Assembly: GCA_964006375.1 (NCBI GenBank)
Contig: OZ023269.1
Location: 125,592,223-125,656,222 of the forward strand
Reading direction: 5' to 3'
Source of the DNA: Tillus elongatus
Lineage: Eukaryota; Arthropoda; Insecta; Coleoptera; Cleridae
DNA length: 64,000 nt
Shown here piece by piece: positions 1 through 10,290 of this stretch. The notes below the pieces were generated by a model. That model was not told the DNA's origin. It ran no database searches and saw only the letters and a list, made by a program, of their open reading frames with translations. Every line of letters starts with the position of its first letter. Position 1 is the stretch's first letter. Both the position numbers and the translations under genes were made by a program.

Positions 1-1380
1 AAATGCCAGTATCCCCTACTATGGAAAGTCAGCAAGGTCATTTCAGTTTTTAAGTTTGGCTTAAGGAAACTCGTGGAAAACTATAAACCTATTTCGATAC
101 TGTGCAATTTTTCCAAAATTTTTGAAAGTATTTTGTATTCTAAGGTATTCTCACATGTACAGCATCTGATTGTAGACGAACAACATGGATTTCTGCCGGG
201 CAGGTCTACTGCTACCAACCTTGCTCTCTTTACTCAGGTGGCAAGTGAGACAATCAATGCTGGTGGTCAGCTGGACACCATATATGCAGATTTTCAGAAG
301 GCATTCGATAAGGTGGACCACAAGGTTCTTTTGAAGAAGCTTTATATGTGTGGGTTTTCTCTAGACCTGATAGAGTTATTTGCATCTTAGTTGACTGGAA
401 GGGTACAATATGTGGTTTATGGTGGAAGCGAGTCCTCATTGTTTTCGTCACCCTCGGGGTGCCCCAGGGGTCAAATTTGGGACCTTTATTGTTTTTATTG
501 TTTGTCAATGATCTGCCGAAAAGTATAGCTGACTCCCGTTGTTTGTTGTTTGCTGATGATTTAAAGATCTTTCGTGTTATTTCTAGCATTAGTGATTGTG
601 AGGAACTACAGAGGAGCATTGATGCACTGTCAGAATGGTGTTTTGAGAATAGAATGTTCCTGAATATTGGGAAATGTTTTGTTTCTACTTTCACGAGACG
701 TCTTGCCCCTGTTGAGTACCAATATTCTGTTGGAGGTGACCAACTATTGCGTAGGACTCAGTTTGTTGACTTAGGAATTGAGTTTGACACTAAATTATCA
801 TTTGCGAAGCACGTGGAAAAAATTGCTGCCTCGGGGTTGAAAACATTGGGCTTTATTGTGCGAAACTCGAGAGGATTCAGTAGAGTTGAAACACCTAAAA
901 TTCTTTTTAATGCTTATATACGTCCAAAAATGGAGTATCTGTCGATGGTGTAGAATCCTTTTTACAAGCTTCATTCTGATGTGGTGGAGAAAGTTCAGCG
1001 GAGGTTTGTTCGTTTTCTGCATTTTAAGTTTTTTTGGATCTTATCCCAATATTACACCCTATGTTAGTTTGCTTGCTGTGTTTGACATAACCAGTCTTCA
1101 GAGCAGGCGCATGGTTGCTGACCTGGTGTTTTTGTTTAAAATCGTGAGGAACTTGGTAAATTTTTCTGAATTTTTAGGCAGCATTCAGTTTAGGGTTCCT
1201 CAGAGGGATAGTAGACTGGAGCAGCTGTTTTATATGCCGGGGTGCAGAACGAATAGTCTGTTCAGTTTTCCGATTTATAGAATATGCACAAGTTATAACA
1301 GACTGTGTAAGCATGTTGACAGCTTCAACATGAATTTAAGAGCATTTAAGAACGCATTGACTGAACATATACATGCCTGA
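1..1380 (+). pseudogene. Broken LINE reverse transcriptase (Jockey-type)
   Basis: This is the C-terminal half of a LINE ORF2 and would act in target-primed reverse transcription. Visible RT blocks, in order: NYKPISILCNFSKIFE near 79-126, QHGFLPGRSTATN, the YADFQKAFDKVDH block with the first catalytic Asp, GVPQGS..GPLLF, and LLFADDLK (catalytic FADD) near 545-568. A C-terminal thumb-like part follows with SLQSRR and RTNSLF. The reading frame starts upstream of the window. It is broken by a TAG at 388-390 with a frame change, an in-frame TAG at 951 replacing a Trp codon, and a one-base T-run insertion near 1030. The downstream region returns to frame 1 and ends at 1380. It is not functional. 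It resembles Jockey-clade elements of insects, but the clade assignment is by eye. Confidence 0.85.
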
Positions 1381-1688
1381 CCACGTTGTTGAATTTGTTG
1401 GGTCTCCAAATTCCTTGTACTGAATGAGATATGAATTTTGAATAGACAGAATAAATTTGAATTTGATATAAGTTTCGTACAATTGATGGACTGCCTGTGA
1501 AGCCTGAAATGGAATCTAAGCTTGCCAAAATGTTGTTTTGTATTGTTATTGATTTGATGTGTGTAATAAGTGAGGTTGTAGAATTATAGGTGTACACCAT
1601 AGTTATAGTTTGTCTTGTTATGAAATACGTAAATGGTTTATAAACTGTGTATTTGCATATTGAATAGATAAATAAATTGAATAAATAA

Positions 1689-1692
<4 letters not shown>
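1..1692 (+). mobile_element. Jockey-group non-LTR retrotransposon, 5'-truncated by window edge
   Basis: The element runs from the window edge through a broken reverse transcriptase frame to about 1380. A non-coding 3' region follows and ends in a short A/T-rich tail of repeated AATAAATA units (about 1665-1692), typical of Jockey/CR1-group LINEs. The tail passes directly into a TA tract. Only the 3' part of the element is visible. Confidence 0.8.

Positions 1693-1754
<62 letters not shown>
1693..1754. repeat. (TA)n microsatellite
   Basis: Pure TA tract. On its left is the tail of the Jockey-type LINE. On its right is the 3' end of a Penelope-like element. Confidence 0.95.
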
Positions 1755-1757
<3 letters not shown>

Positions 1758-2383
1758 GCATACTTGGTTCTCGGGTTGAACCGCGTCCAGAATTTATTAA
1801 AACTCGACGTTTTGGCTTCTGTTTTAGAGCAATTTTCAAGAGGTAAAGGAAATGAGCTCTAAGGCCTTAATCTGCCTACTACTTATAGCGGTGGACAAAG
1901 GTGGGTTGAGTTGTTGTAGCTCGATTACGGGGCCTCAATCTGCCTACTCCCCAAATCTCACCGGAGATCGTCTCTAAGGTGTCAGTGTGTTCAACCGTAG
2001 GCCTAAGTGAGGTCTGGAAGTTCCCTTAAAGTCTTGTATTGTATGTACCGTTTCGTCTACCTGCTTCGTTATCAGTGTAGTGAATCGGGGCACGGTCAAT
2101 TATGTTAGGTGTTTTTTGTCTATTGAATTTATTGTACTTTTGTGTGTTTGTAATGAAGAGATAATAGGTTTCCAAGAAATCGTAAGACGAAGACTAGCAT
2201 CTCTCTTATTTAAACAATCGGGACGTTTTTCGATCTCGATTCATTCACGGATAATTCTGGTTTTGAAGTTGTAAACAGGGGCTATTGTTTTGGCATTGTC
2301 GAAGTCTATTTTGTGCCCTGTATGAATATGATGCGTGGCCAGCGCCGATGATGGGTCGGATTTTCTAACTCCGAGGGTGTGTT
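1755..2383 (-). mobile_element. Penelope-like element, 5'-truncated 3' end
   Basis: Read on the minus strand, this begins inside the C-terminal coding region near 2383 and continues through about 370 bp of non-coding 3' sequence. It ends exactly where the TA tract begins. The terminal part contains CAGAAGCCAAAACGTCGAG (around 1800-1825), which resembles the decayed hammerhead/pLTR regions of Penelope-like elements. The CTGANGA core is not preserved here. The 5' side is fused to a Rep-A end. Confidence 0.7.
2130..2383 (-). pseudogene. Penelope-like C-terminal (GIY-YIG-linked) fragment
   Basis: The minus-strand translation shows SSALATHHIHTGHKIDFD, then NFKTRIIRE, a stop, then IEIEKRPDCLNKRDA, and finally a SWKPII end. 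This pattern (AxH...TGHxIDFDxxK...RxIREAIEIxKxP..NxxxG...S.WKP) is the conserved C-terminal part of the GIY-YIG endonuclease region in Penelope-like retroelements. The RT domain and the GIY-YIG core itself are missing. One in-frame TGA sits where these proteins normally read REAIEI. I did not find the remaining ORF elsewhere in the window. It is a non-functional remnant. Confidence 0.75.
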
Positions 2384-2492
2384 CATATATTCTAGGGGGC
2401 GTAGTTTGCACTCATTTGAGGAATTTTTTTCAAAATTTAAAAGTCGCGATCTCCTCATTAGTGAATTGCTTTAAGAAAATTCACTAAAAGCA
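2384..2492 (-). repeat. Rep-A hairpin end
   Basis: Minus-oriented terminal block of Rep-A: CTAGGGGGCGTAG, then ATTTGAGGAATTTTTTTC, then the GATCTCCTCATTAGTGAA hairpin end. It is fused to the truncated 5' side of the Penelope-like fragment and has no TA tract between them. Confidence 0.75.
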
Positions 2493-3770
2493 AGCTTCTT
2501 CATACCAATATCTAAATTTTTCTGCAAAAATACTGAGTAAGCAATGCCCGAATGGTTTAATCGTTGTTGGGTTATAATGTGATAGCTGGCGTGGGCGTAG
2601 GAGTTACATAAAAAGTAGAATGTGTACTAAAAAAGGTGATAATATATGGGACGTTCGGTATAAAATAATCAACTTAGATATTATACAGCAAAAACCTCAT
2701 ATAAGTGAAAATCTTTTTTTCTTGTCAAATAAAAGCATACTAGATGAATGTCGCTTATTTGGCCTACCCTGTACATAGGTGAATTGGTTAATCATTTTAT
2801 CAAACACTGCTTGTTAATAAATTAAAGAGATTCTATGTCCTTAATTAGAGAATTGTTGAATTTTTAGTTTGTTCAACCACCCGAAAAAGAAATAATTCAA
2901 ATTCAAATCCCACAGATTCTAAGGCAATTAATTATGGCATAGTCGAATTAAAGATTCATCGAAAACGAACAATAATTACTCCATAAACTGGAATGGTAAT
3001 TCCCCTAGCAAGAAAATTACTTTTCGAAACGAGGGGCTTAATAGCGAAAAATTTATTGACCTCAGTTAAGTCTGCTTTGTGTATAATTTTTCTGGATACA
3101 GTGCTTTTTACATTCATTTAGTTGACGGGTATAAAGTAGAACATTAGCAGAGAATTTATGACGTATCAACTTTTAGTAAAAACATAATAATTTTATGGTA
3201 AACTTGTCTCTTTTGCACGCTTCTTCCATTGTTTTTCTTCTTAATGGAATAAATTATCTTTCTGCATTTTTGTAATGCCTGCGAGAATGCACCATTTATA
3301 CAAGCATTTAATAAATTCGCTGAAACTTACCCTTGCCATTTATTAATTGCGATATGCATTAGGGAGGCAAAAATGCTTGATATTTCTTCACAAATCAAGA
3401 TAAGAAGCTCCTAATTCAACACATTTTTATAATGATTATATACGGCAATGCACGGCTTCCAACAGATACATCGATTTCTGCTAATTATTCTCAACAAAGT
3501 AGGGGGCTTTGAGCTTTTATGCCATTAGGATCTCAAAAATTACAAGAGGTACAATGAAGAGTGGCTATATTTATAAGGGTATTTTAAAAGTGCTTACAGA
3601 TTTGAAAAAAAAATCCATTGTCACTAGGTACATACAGACAAAAACTGAAAACATTTTCTTATTTGTTAAATATTAAAAAAATCAGGTATTGTAAAAGCCA
3701 TAATTATTCATTTTCGTTTCCCTGGTAGGCATCATTATCACAGTCGAAAGAAGATTTCGTCTTGTCTTAC
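2493..3770. other. No gene or named repeat recognised
   Basis: AT-rich sequence with short frames only. I see no protein similarity, RNA gene or clear repeat of another part of the window. Confidence 0.5.
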
Positions 3771-4084
3771 TTTTAGTGAATTTTCTTTAAACAATTAACT
3801 AATAAGGAGATTCCGATTTTTGAATTTTGAAAAAAATATATTCAAATGAGCGCGAACTAGGCCCACAGAATCAATATCCGGGGTCAGTTTGAATTTTTAT
3901 ACCTTCCTTTTATTAGTAGCTTGGATAAGTTCGTTAGTCAGGAAAATCGAGATAGGTTTTCCGGGAAAATTTTGGGTTTTCTTTTGGGGCCTAGTTCGCG
4001 GTCATTTGAAGAAATTTTTTTCAAAATTTAAGAGTCGGGATCTCCTCAATAGTTATTTTTTTTATAAACAAAATTGACTAAAAG
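3771..4084. repeat. Rep-A copy with two opposed ends and no TA tract
   Basis: The left half reads as a forward Rep-A end (TTTTAGTGAATTTTC hairpin, GAACTAGGCCCACAG, GGGGTCAGTTTG). The right half reads as an inverted end (GGGGCCTAGTTCGCGG ... GATCTCCTCAATAG ... TTGACTAAAAG). Between them lies a shortened long-arm piece (AGTTCGTTAGTCAGGAAAATCG). This is the only copy here with both ends and no TA expansion. Confidence 0.65.
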
Positions 4085-4085
4085 A

Positions 4086-5850
4086 ACCGCTTGCGTAGAC
4101 TAGCTCAACGAATCGGAAATCCTACCGACAAACGAGACGCAAACAGACTCATCAAACAAGTACGATCCGTCCTACAAGAACTCCGCAACAACCGTTTGAA
4201 GGAACTCCTGCAAACTCTGTCCGCCCAAGATATTCCATCTGGCAAATGGCGAAAGCCTTTCCCTCCCAAAAACTTGCGATATCTCCACTCCGTGGCCGAA
4301 ACGGCATCGCATACACGGATGCGGACAAAGCAAGTGCATTCGCGGATCATCTGGAGTTGCAATTCAGTCCGAATTATAACAACGTTGATCTGTCGCCGTC
4401 GCAAGAGCGCACTGTTATGTCAAGAGTGCGCTTCGCGCCACCCCTGACACATAGATCGAACCCGCTACTTATATACCAAATAATCAAAACACTAAAAAAA
4501 AAAACATACAGTCGAATTGAGAACCTCCTCTTTTTTTTTAAGTCGGTTAAAAATAGGAAAATAGGAAAGCTCCGGGATACGATGGAATGTTCAACGTTGC
4601 CCTAAAAAATTTCCCCCGCAAAGCAGCGGTATTCATACTTACGATTATGAATGGCATGCTGCGATTTCAATATTTTCCTTCTATATAGAAACTTGCCGAC
4701 ATTATCAATATCACAAAACCCAGCAAAGACCCACTGTTCCCTCAGGACTACAGGTCCATTAGCATACTCCTAGTCATCGGGAAAAACGCCGAAAAACTAA
4801 TCCAGAAAAGGCAAGCCTCATTCACCTCTGAGAAACCATATCCTTCCTGAAGTGAAATTCGGTTTCAGACCACAGACCAAGTCCTTCGTGTGGTTCAAAA
4901 CATCACTAAAGGATTCAACAAAAACAAGTCAACTGGTGAAACATTTCTTGACTTGATCAAGCCTTAGATAGGCTTTGGCATGCGGGCTTCCTAAAGAAAC
5001 TTCTGCTAATCAGGTGATACCTACAACAGAAGAAGTTCTAGGTCAAACACCTGGGAACCACATCAAGAACTTACTCAGCCACGGCTGGCCTCCCCCAGGG
5101 TTCCACTATCTTACCTCTGCTGTACAATATATTTGTCGCAGACATACACACACCGCCCCTAAACGTGACATACGCATTGTACGCAGACAACACTACCATC
5201 CTCAGCAGCTCCACCCAGCCGAGGATAATAACCGGACGTCTACAGTCCGCCGCAGACGAGCTGCAGGGCTGGTATAGGAAATCATGGCTAGCCATAAACC
5301 CCGATAAACATTCAGCAGTCTTATTTTCCAAGAGGAGACACACCTCACGAACACGTATCATTAGACAACCGTATAATTCCCTGGCACGACTCCGCCAAAT
5401 ACTTTGGAGTTTTCCTGGACAAACGCTTAACATGGCGCCCTCATGTCCAACATGCCTGGCCGAAAGCTTCGATGTTTATTTCGAAGTTCTTTCCACTTCT
5501 TAACAGAAATTACAAATTGTCCATGAACGATAAGTGCTTATGTACAAAGTCATATTCCGGCCAGCCTTGCCCTTTGCATCCCCTGCATGGCCACCGCGGC
5601 CGACACACACATCAATATCCTTCAAATTCACCAGAACAAAATTCAGATTCACTCTGATCTGAAAATGCCTTCGATACTTGAGTTTATAACTCAACTATCC
5701 ACCACTCAGTTCCCAAATGCCGCTTCTTACCCAAATGCTCACCTCTGTAGTCGACCACGATGAGCAACTTCCACATAGGCATAAGCATGCAAAGCTTATA
5801 CTTACCCGATAACGCCTCCGCGACGAAAACAGAATGGAAACATTCAAATT
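4086..5850 (+). pseudogene. Heavily decayed Jockey-type LINE ORF2
   Basis: Plus-strand fragments in shifting frames add up to much of a LINE ORF2. They include a pre-RT linker (TDKRDANRLIKQV; QKLAISPLRGRNGI near 4260-4310), QDYRSISIL near 4745, a GFRP motif near 4860, FLDLIKA..RLWHAGFLKKL with frame breaks near 4950, and a PQGSTI..LLYNIFVADIHTP block. These are followed by ALYADNTTILSSS (YADD changed to YADN, near 5180), NPDKHSAVLFSKRR near 5300 and a thumb-like tail to about 5850. Multiple frameshifts and stops, and the altered YADD box, show that it is dead. No polyA or AATAAAT tail is evident. It was assigned by motif order to the Jockey group and differs from the copy at the start of the window. 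Confidence 0.75.
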
Positions 5851-6011
5851 CAAACGTTATTGTGTGAAATCCTTCCGACGGAGGTATGGACTAAGGCGCG
5901 ATACTCCAAGGAGAGGAGTTTAGTGAGTAAGACTCTCACATGGCCTCGATATCGCACACATTATGGTGTTGTGAATGAGGTGCATTCTCCACTCCTGTAT
6001 CCAAAAACAAA

Positions 6012-6321
6012 TGTCTGGACGCAGCAGGTGCGTTACGGAAGTGAATTTTCATTAAAATGTTTTTAATAGCAAACATGTCTCTTTAATGCAAGCAGGCATC
6101 AAATTGGTCACCGGTATAACCTATATAGTAGAAACAATGTACCATACTTTATCAAAATAACTTGTTTGAAATTGTACAAAAATTTTCCGATATTAAACTT
6201 AAAACGCTTCCGAGAAAACTCGTTTCCTAGCTGACGAAACTTAGGTTAATAGCAAATTGCGTTATTGAATTTTGAAGCGTTTAATGAAAATTCTCTACCA
6301 AAACACACTTACTGCGTCTCG
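6012..6321 (+). mobile_element. Rep-B copy (MITE-like, terminal inverted repeats)
   Basis: Starts GTCTGGACGCAGCAGGTGCG and ends in the inverted form (CACACTTACTGCGTCTCG). The internal block CACCGGTATAACCTATATAG is shared by all copies. There is no coding capacity, and a non-autonomous DNA transposon is the simplest reading. Confidence 0.75.
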
Positions 6322-6540
6322 ATTTTTTTTACAAAAATGCATCATATTTCGATGAAAAATGCACAAATGCAATAAGGAATGTTCAAAAAAAATTGTAGGT
6401 ATCACCAAAGACTTATGGTCCAACCTGTAATTTTCAACATAATTTTATAAGATACAGCTCAAAACACGCTATAGGTGATGTATACAATTTTTTCTCGTAT
6501 CTTGCATAATAACAAGTATATATATAATTGAAACTAACCC
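6322..6540 (+). repeat. Rep-D module
   Basis: Shares TATCACCAA.GACTTATGG, a TATAAGATACAGCTC block and a TCTTGCATAATAACAA block with the copies near 9.7, 16.8, 45.2, 52.3 and 60.1 kb. It usually lies directly beside Rep-B. Non-coding. Confidence 0.65.
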
Positions 6541-6655
6541 TGGATATGGGCTCTAGGTGGCCTAGTTCACGCTCATTTGAATATTTTTTTTCTAAATACA
6601 AAAGTCGGGATCTCCTCGTTAGTGATTAAAAAAAAAAGAAAACTCGCTAAAAAAT
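6541..6655 (-). repeat. Rep-A hairpin end
   Basis: Minus-oriented Rep-A terminal block: GGATATGGGCTCTAGGTGGCC, then GGGATCTCCTCGTTAGTGA and an A-rich hairpin remnant. Confidence 0.7.
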
Positions 6656-7306
6656 TCATCGGAATTACAACAATCTGATTAGATAAGTGTAAAGTGAAAT
6701 GAGACTAAAAAAAATTGATAAAAATAAAGACACTAACTAGGATTAGAACTCGTCATGTAGGAGTCGATTATACGATGTACAGGGAACGAGTCTACTGAGC
6801 TACGCTCGGCATGTATTTACTAGCAGGTATATCCCATGATACATGTAATTGTTCAAGGTTTTACAATTCACACAAAACCATTTTGATTTACAATTGATTT
6901 TTTGCTAATATTTTAACAAAATCAAGGAAAATAACGACTTAGACACATATCTAGGAGCTTGTTAGTCATTTCTTGTAGTATTTTCACTCACATTCTGATC
7001 AATCAATTTTGACGTTTCAACTTTCTTGAATCAGATTTAATTAATTAAACAATAATTTACCTCTAACTTTTTGTCTTTTAAGATAGAGATCTGAATTTTA
7101 ACACATAGGATAGTCTTTGTCACAGAAATCAGCGTACTAAATTTGGTTGCCCTTACTTTGTTATTTCCGGAGATATAAATATTTTTAGAAATAAAACACA
7201 ATTTTTTCCGGGAAAACCTGGGCCGATTTTCCTGCCTAACGAACTTGTCCAATCCACTCGCAAAAGGAAGGTATATGCCAAATTTGATTAAAATCAAACT
7301 ACATGT

Positions 7307-7310
<4 letters not shown>
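6656..7310 (-). repeat. Rep-A long arm with tRNA-like module
   Basis: Minus-oriented long arm of the Rep-A copy whose TA tract starts at 7311. It contains the conserved AAACCTGGGCCGATTTTCCTG block and, at 6733-6814 on the minus strand, a tRNA-like segment with an A-box-like TAGCTCAGTAGA and a B-box-like GAGTTCTAATCC. The tRNA-like part is too degenerate to be a working tRNA gene and looks SINE-derived. Confidence 0.65.

Positions 7311-7384
<74 letters not shown>
7311..7384. repeat. (TA)n microsatellite, left flank of retrozyme
   Basis: Pure TA tract joining the Rep-A long arm on the left to the hammerhead-bearing tandem unit on the right. Confidence 0.95.
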
Positions 7385-7387
<3 letters not shown>

Positions 7388-7470
7388 CTAAAACTAAAAC
7401 AGGATTGATAACACGGCATTTATGTACTATACAAGGAAAAAGGTTTGAGGGCAAAGCCGCAAGGAGACAA

Positions 7471-7513
7471 CCGCAAACACGTGTTTCAGGCTAATTAGCC
7501 ATCATCAGTACGG
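7471..7513 (-). ncRNA. Hammerhead ribozyme (type I, retrozyme copy 1)
   Basis: The minus-strand sequence fits the hammerhead core piece by piece. Stem I 5' strand CCGTA is followed by the catalytic box CTGATGA (7508-7502), then stem II GGCT with loop AATT and AGCC, flanked by a U-U pair. Next come GAA, then stem III AC with loop ACGT and GT, cleavage base T, and stem I 3' strand TGCGG, which pairs with CCGTA (one G-U). Cleavage is predicted between 7476 and 7475 on the minus strand. Stem III plus loop (ACACGTGT) is self-complementary, as in hammerheads that fold as dimers. All core bases are present. Confidence 0.85.
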
Positions 7514-7775
7514 TATAGCCAGGTGAAGATGGTAACACTCTGGATGAAGATGGAAAAATATACGGAGTCCCAACAGGCAACCAGTGCACAATTTCAGCAA
7601 CATTTGGAAGACCCTCAATCCGAGGGAAACAACCAAAAAAGCTACGGAGGCAAAGAAATCACCTGCGTGAACATCCGGAGCCCAGGAAGTTATATTAACT
7701 AAAACAGGATTGATAACACGGCATTTATGTACTATACAAGGAGAAAGGTTTAAGGGCAAAGCCGCAAGGAGACAA

Positions 7776-7818
7776 CCGCAAACACGTGTTTCAGGCTAAT
7801 TAGCCATCATCAGTACGG
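7776..7818 (-). ncRNA. Hammerhead ribozyme (type I, retrozyme copy 2)
   Basis: Identical over all 43 positions to the copy at 7471-7513. Cleavage is predicted between 7781 and 7780 on the minus strand. Cutting at both sites would release plus-strand interval 7476-7780, a 305-nt monomer. Confidence 0.85.
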
Positions 7819-7913
7819 TACAGCCAGGTGAAGATGGTAACACTCTGGATGAAGATGGAAAAATATACGGAGTCCCAACAGGCAACCAGTGCACAATTAC
7901 AGCAATATTTGGA

Positions 7914-7915
<2 letters not shown>

Positions 7916-8001
<86 letters not shown>
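7916..8001. repeat. (TA)n microsatellite, right flank of retrozyme
   Basis: Pure TA tract that interrupts the second retrozyme copy and leads into the hairpin-side block of Rep-A. Confidence 0.95.
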
Positions 8002-8135
8002 CATATAAAAATTGAAACTGGCCCTGGATATGGGTTCTAGGGGGCCTAGTTCGCGGTCATTTGAAGAAATTTTTTCAAAATCCAAAACTCGAGATCTTCT
8101 TATTAGTGAATTTTTTTTTAAGGAAATTCAAAAAA
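8002..8135 (-). repeat. Rep-A hairpin end, partner of 6656-7310
   Basis: Minus-oriented block with GGATATGGGTTCTAGGGGGC, GCGGTCATTTGAAG and the TTAGTGAATTTTTTTTTA hairpin. Together with the arm left of 7311 it makes one Rep-A copy split by the retrozyme. Confidence 0.75.
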
Positions 8136-8202
8136 AAGTGTCTCGCTGTAATTAGTATAGCGTACTCACGAGCTGTAATTAGAGCAAAACCGATCTGCGG
8201 TG

Positions 8203-8554
8203 CTAGTTATGGTGAGAATACATCTAGCCTTAGATAAAAAGAGCTGTTAAAGGCAGAAGTAACGTCGCATTTAGACTGTAATTGTGATACTAGTTATGGT
8301 GAGAATACATCTAGCCTTAGATAAAAAGAGCTGTTAAAGGCAGAAGTAACGTCGCATTTAGACTGTAATTGTGATACTAGTTATGGTGAGAATACATCTA
8401 GCCTTAGATAAAAAGAGCTGTTAAAGGCAGAAGTAACGTCGCATTTAGACTGTAATTGTGATACTAGTTATGGTGAGAATACATCTAGCCTTAGATAAAA
8501 AGAGCTGTTAAAGGCAGAAGTAACGTCGCATTTAGACTGTAATTGTGATATTAG
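8203..8554. repeat. 87-bp tandem satellite, four copies
   Basis: Four copies of an 87-bp unit start at CTAGTTATGG positions 8203, 8290, 8377 and 8464. By eye the copies are identical, so the amplification is recent or homogenised. Each unit contains GAATACATCTAGCC and AGTAACGTCGCATTTAGAC. There is no ORF and no hammerhead core. Confidence 0.9.
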
Positions 8555-9360
8555 TTTATTGCACCATTACACCTGTTATACATCGTTTTGAATCTTAGTT
8601 GATGGACAATTATAATAAAATTATAGCGCGTAAGCCGGCCGAATGTTTCTTGTTATCAGCTTTAAGAATCAAAGACTTGGCACTAATTTCAGATAAATTT
8701 TCTTATCATCTGATCTCGGTTAGTTCTCATTTTAATAGGAACATGTAGTTTGTGATAAAAAAGCAGTGTATTCTATTAAAATACCAGACATAAAATGACT
8801 TTTAAATTGTCGGGGGCATTGTTAGAAAATTGTCACATTATATTCTCACAATTGTCAGGTAAAGTGTTTATTTTAGATAATGACTTAATTTATACAACCA
8901 ACTTTAAATGTTTTATTATAATTACTTACCCAAAAAAAGCTTTAAACGGTAAATTCTTATGATATGAGAGTTAGGAAATACATTAGATACAATTTTAGAC
9001 ACATTACATGTATAGATAATTGTTTCTTTTATCTAATGGATTGGTGATTTATATTGAGCATATTATGGGTTTTTAATGGAAAAATGGATAAACTGGCAAT
9101 TTAAAAAATTAACTTTATGGATCCTAAGAGGGTGATTATTTACATTTGGATCGGTTTTTAAACTAAATGGGTCGTTTTCGATTCTTTTACAAGCCGTATG
9201 TTTATTTGAGTGATATACATATGTAACGAATTCTCTAGATATTTTGACTTTCAAATTTAACGGACCAATTATACTCGTAGCTCACATTTTAAAGCACCTT
9301 TGATTTTTTTAAAGCAACATTTTCTAATAAATTTAAAGCTACTTTGCTAATTAACAAAAA
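8555..9360. other. No gene or named repeat recognised
   Basis: AT-rich sequence with short frames only. Nothing recognisable on either strand. Confidence 0.5.
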
Positions 9361-9669
9361 GTCTGGACGTAGCAAGTGCGTTATGAAAGCGGATTTTTTT
9401 TAAATGTTTTTAATAGAAAAAAATGTCTCTTTAATGCAAGCAGGAATCAATTTGGTCACCGGTATAACCTATATAGTCGAAACAATGTACTATATTTTAC
9501 CAACATAACTTGTTTGAAAATGTACAAAAATGTTCCGAAAATAAACTTTAAAGATTTCCGAGAAAACTCGTTTTCTAGCTGACGACCCTTAGGTTAATAT
9601 CAAATTGCGTTATTGAATTTTGAAGCGTTTAATGAAAATTCGCTAGTATAACGCACTTACTGCGTCTCG
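9361..9669 (+). mobile_element. Rep-B copy
   Basis: Starts GTCTGGACGTAGCAAGTGCG and ends CGCACTTACTGCGTCTCG. The internal CACCGGTATAACC block is intact. It continues into Rep-D. Confidence 0.75.
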
Positions 9670-10290
9670 TTTTTTTACAAACATGCATCATATTTCGATG
9701 AAAAATATGCAAAAATGCAATAAGGAATGTTCAAAAAAAAGTAGGTATCACCAACGACTTATGGGCCAACCTGTGGTTGTCAAAATAATGTTATAAGCTG
9801 CAGCTTAAAACACCCTATAGGTAACGTATACAATTTTTTCTCCTATCTTGCATAATAACAATTATATTGAGCTTTACCGTATAAATGCGTCACACTGTAT
9901 ATATGTCAACAGAAAGTAAACCCGGCTATGGATTCTAGGGGGCCTAGTTTGCGCTCATTTGAAGAAATATTTTTAGAATTCAAAAGCCGCGGTCTCCTTA
10001 TAGATGAATTTTTTTTACGAAAATTAGCTAACAATTATAGACCGTTAAACCATAAATTTAACAAAAACTACTTCCAAAGCATCAGAGAAAGAAGACAGAC
10101 GTTTGAAATGAATTTTCTGGAAATATTTTATTAAAATGAAGGGCAATGATGGTTTAAGCTGAAACTTAAGGGTTTGCAGAACACTCTTTACATAATCCGT
10201 ATTTCTTTCAGGTTCTTTGCCTAAATGTTGCCAATTTTGACGTTTCAAATCGCGACTTTGTACGTTTTGAGGCAAACTCCATTTTTTGTT
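9670..10290 (+). repeat. Rep-D module with embedded Rep-A-like end
   Basis: Carries the CACCAACGACTTATGGG and CACACTGTATATATG blocks. A Rep-A-like end follows at about 9920-10040 (GGATTCTAGGGGGCCTAG, AAAGCCGCGGTCTCC). After that comes a block with GAAGGGCAATGATGG and CAAATGTTGCC that recurs near 16.4, 44.8 and 53.0 kb. Non-coding. Confidence 0.6.

Larger units (their letters stand above)
7385..7915 (-). mobile_element. Tandem hammerhead retrozyme-like element (dimer)
   Basis: Two tandem copies of a non-coding unit, the second cut off after about 220 bp. Equivalent points lie exactly 305 bp apart (7471 and 7776). The copies differ by only a few substitutions, for example TTTGAGGG against TTTAAGGG, plus a 6-bp indel near the left edge. 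Each copy carries a hammerhead ribozyme on the minus strand. Tandem non-coding units of a few hundred bases with type I hammerheads are the hallmark of animal retrozymes, non-autonomous elements that spread through small circular RNAs. The element is flanked on both sides by TA tracts and then by the two halves of one Rep-A copy. There is no ORF. Autonomous help, for example from a Penelope-like RT, is inferred and not seen. Confidence 0.8.

Noticed and set aside
254..694. 146-codon minus-strand frame opposite the first LINE
   Set aside because: Antisense shadow of the reverse transcriptase; no family recognised.
1800..1850. Hammerhead in the Penelope-like 3' end
   Set aside because: The AAAACGTCGAG side is reminiscent, but the CTGANGA box is missing, so I keep it only as a possible relic.
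7303..7494. Open frames of repeated Ile-Tyr across TA tracts (here and at about twenty other places)
   Set aside because: They are translations of (TA)n microsatellites with no start context, no conserved flanking protein and the same pattern on both strands.
8203..8554. The 87-bp satellite as another ribozyme-bearing repeat
   Set aside because: Neither strand contains a CTGANGA box paired with GAAA at a suitable distance.
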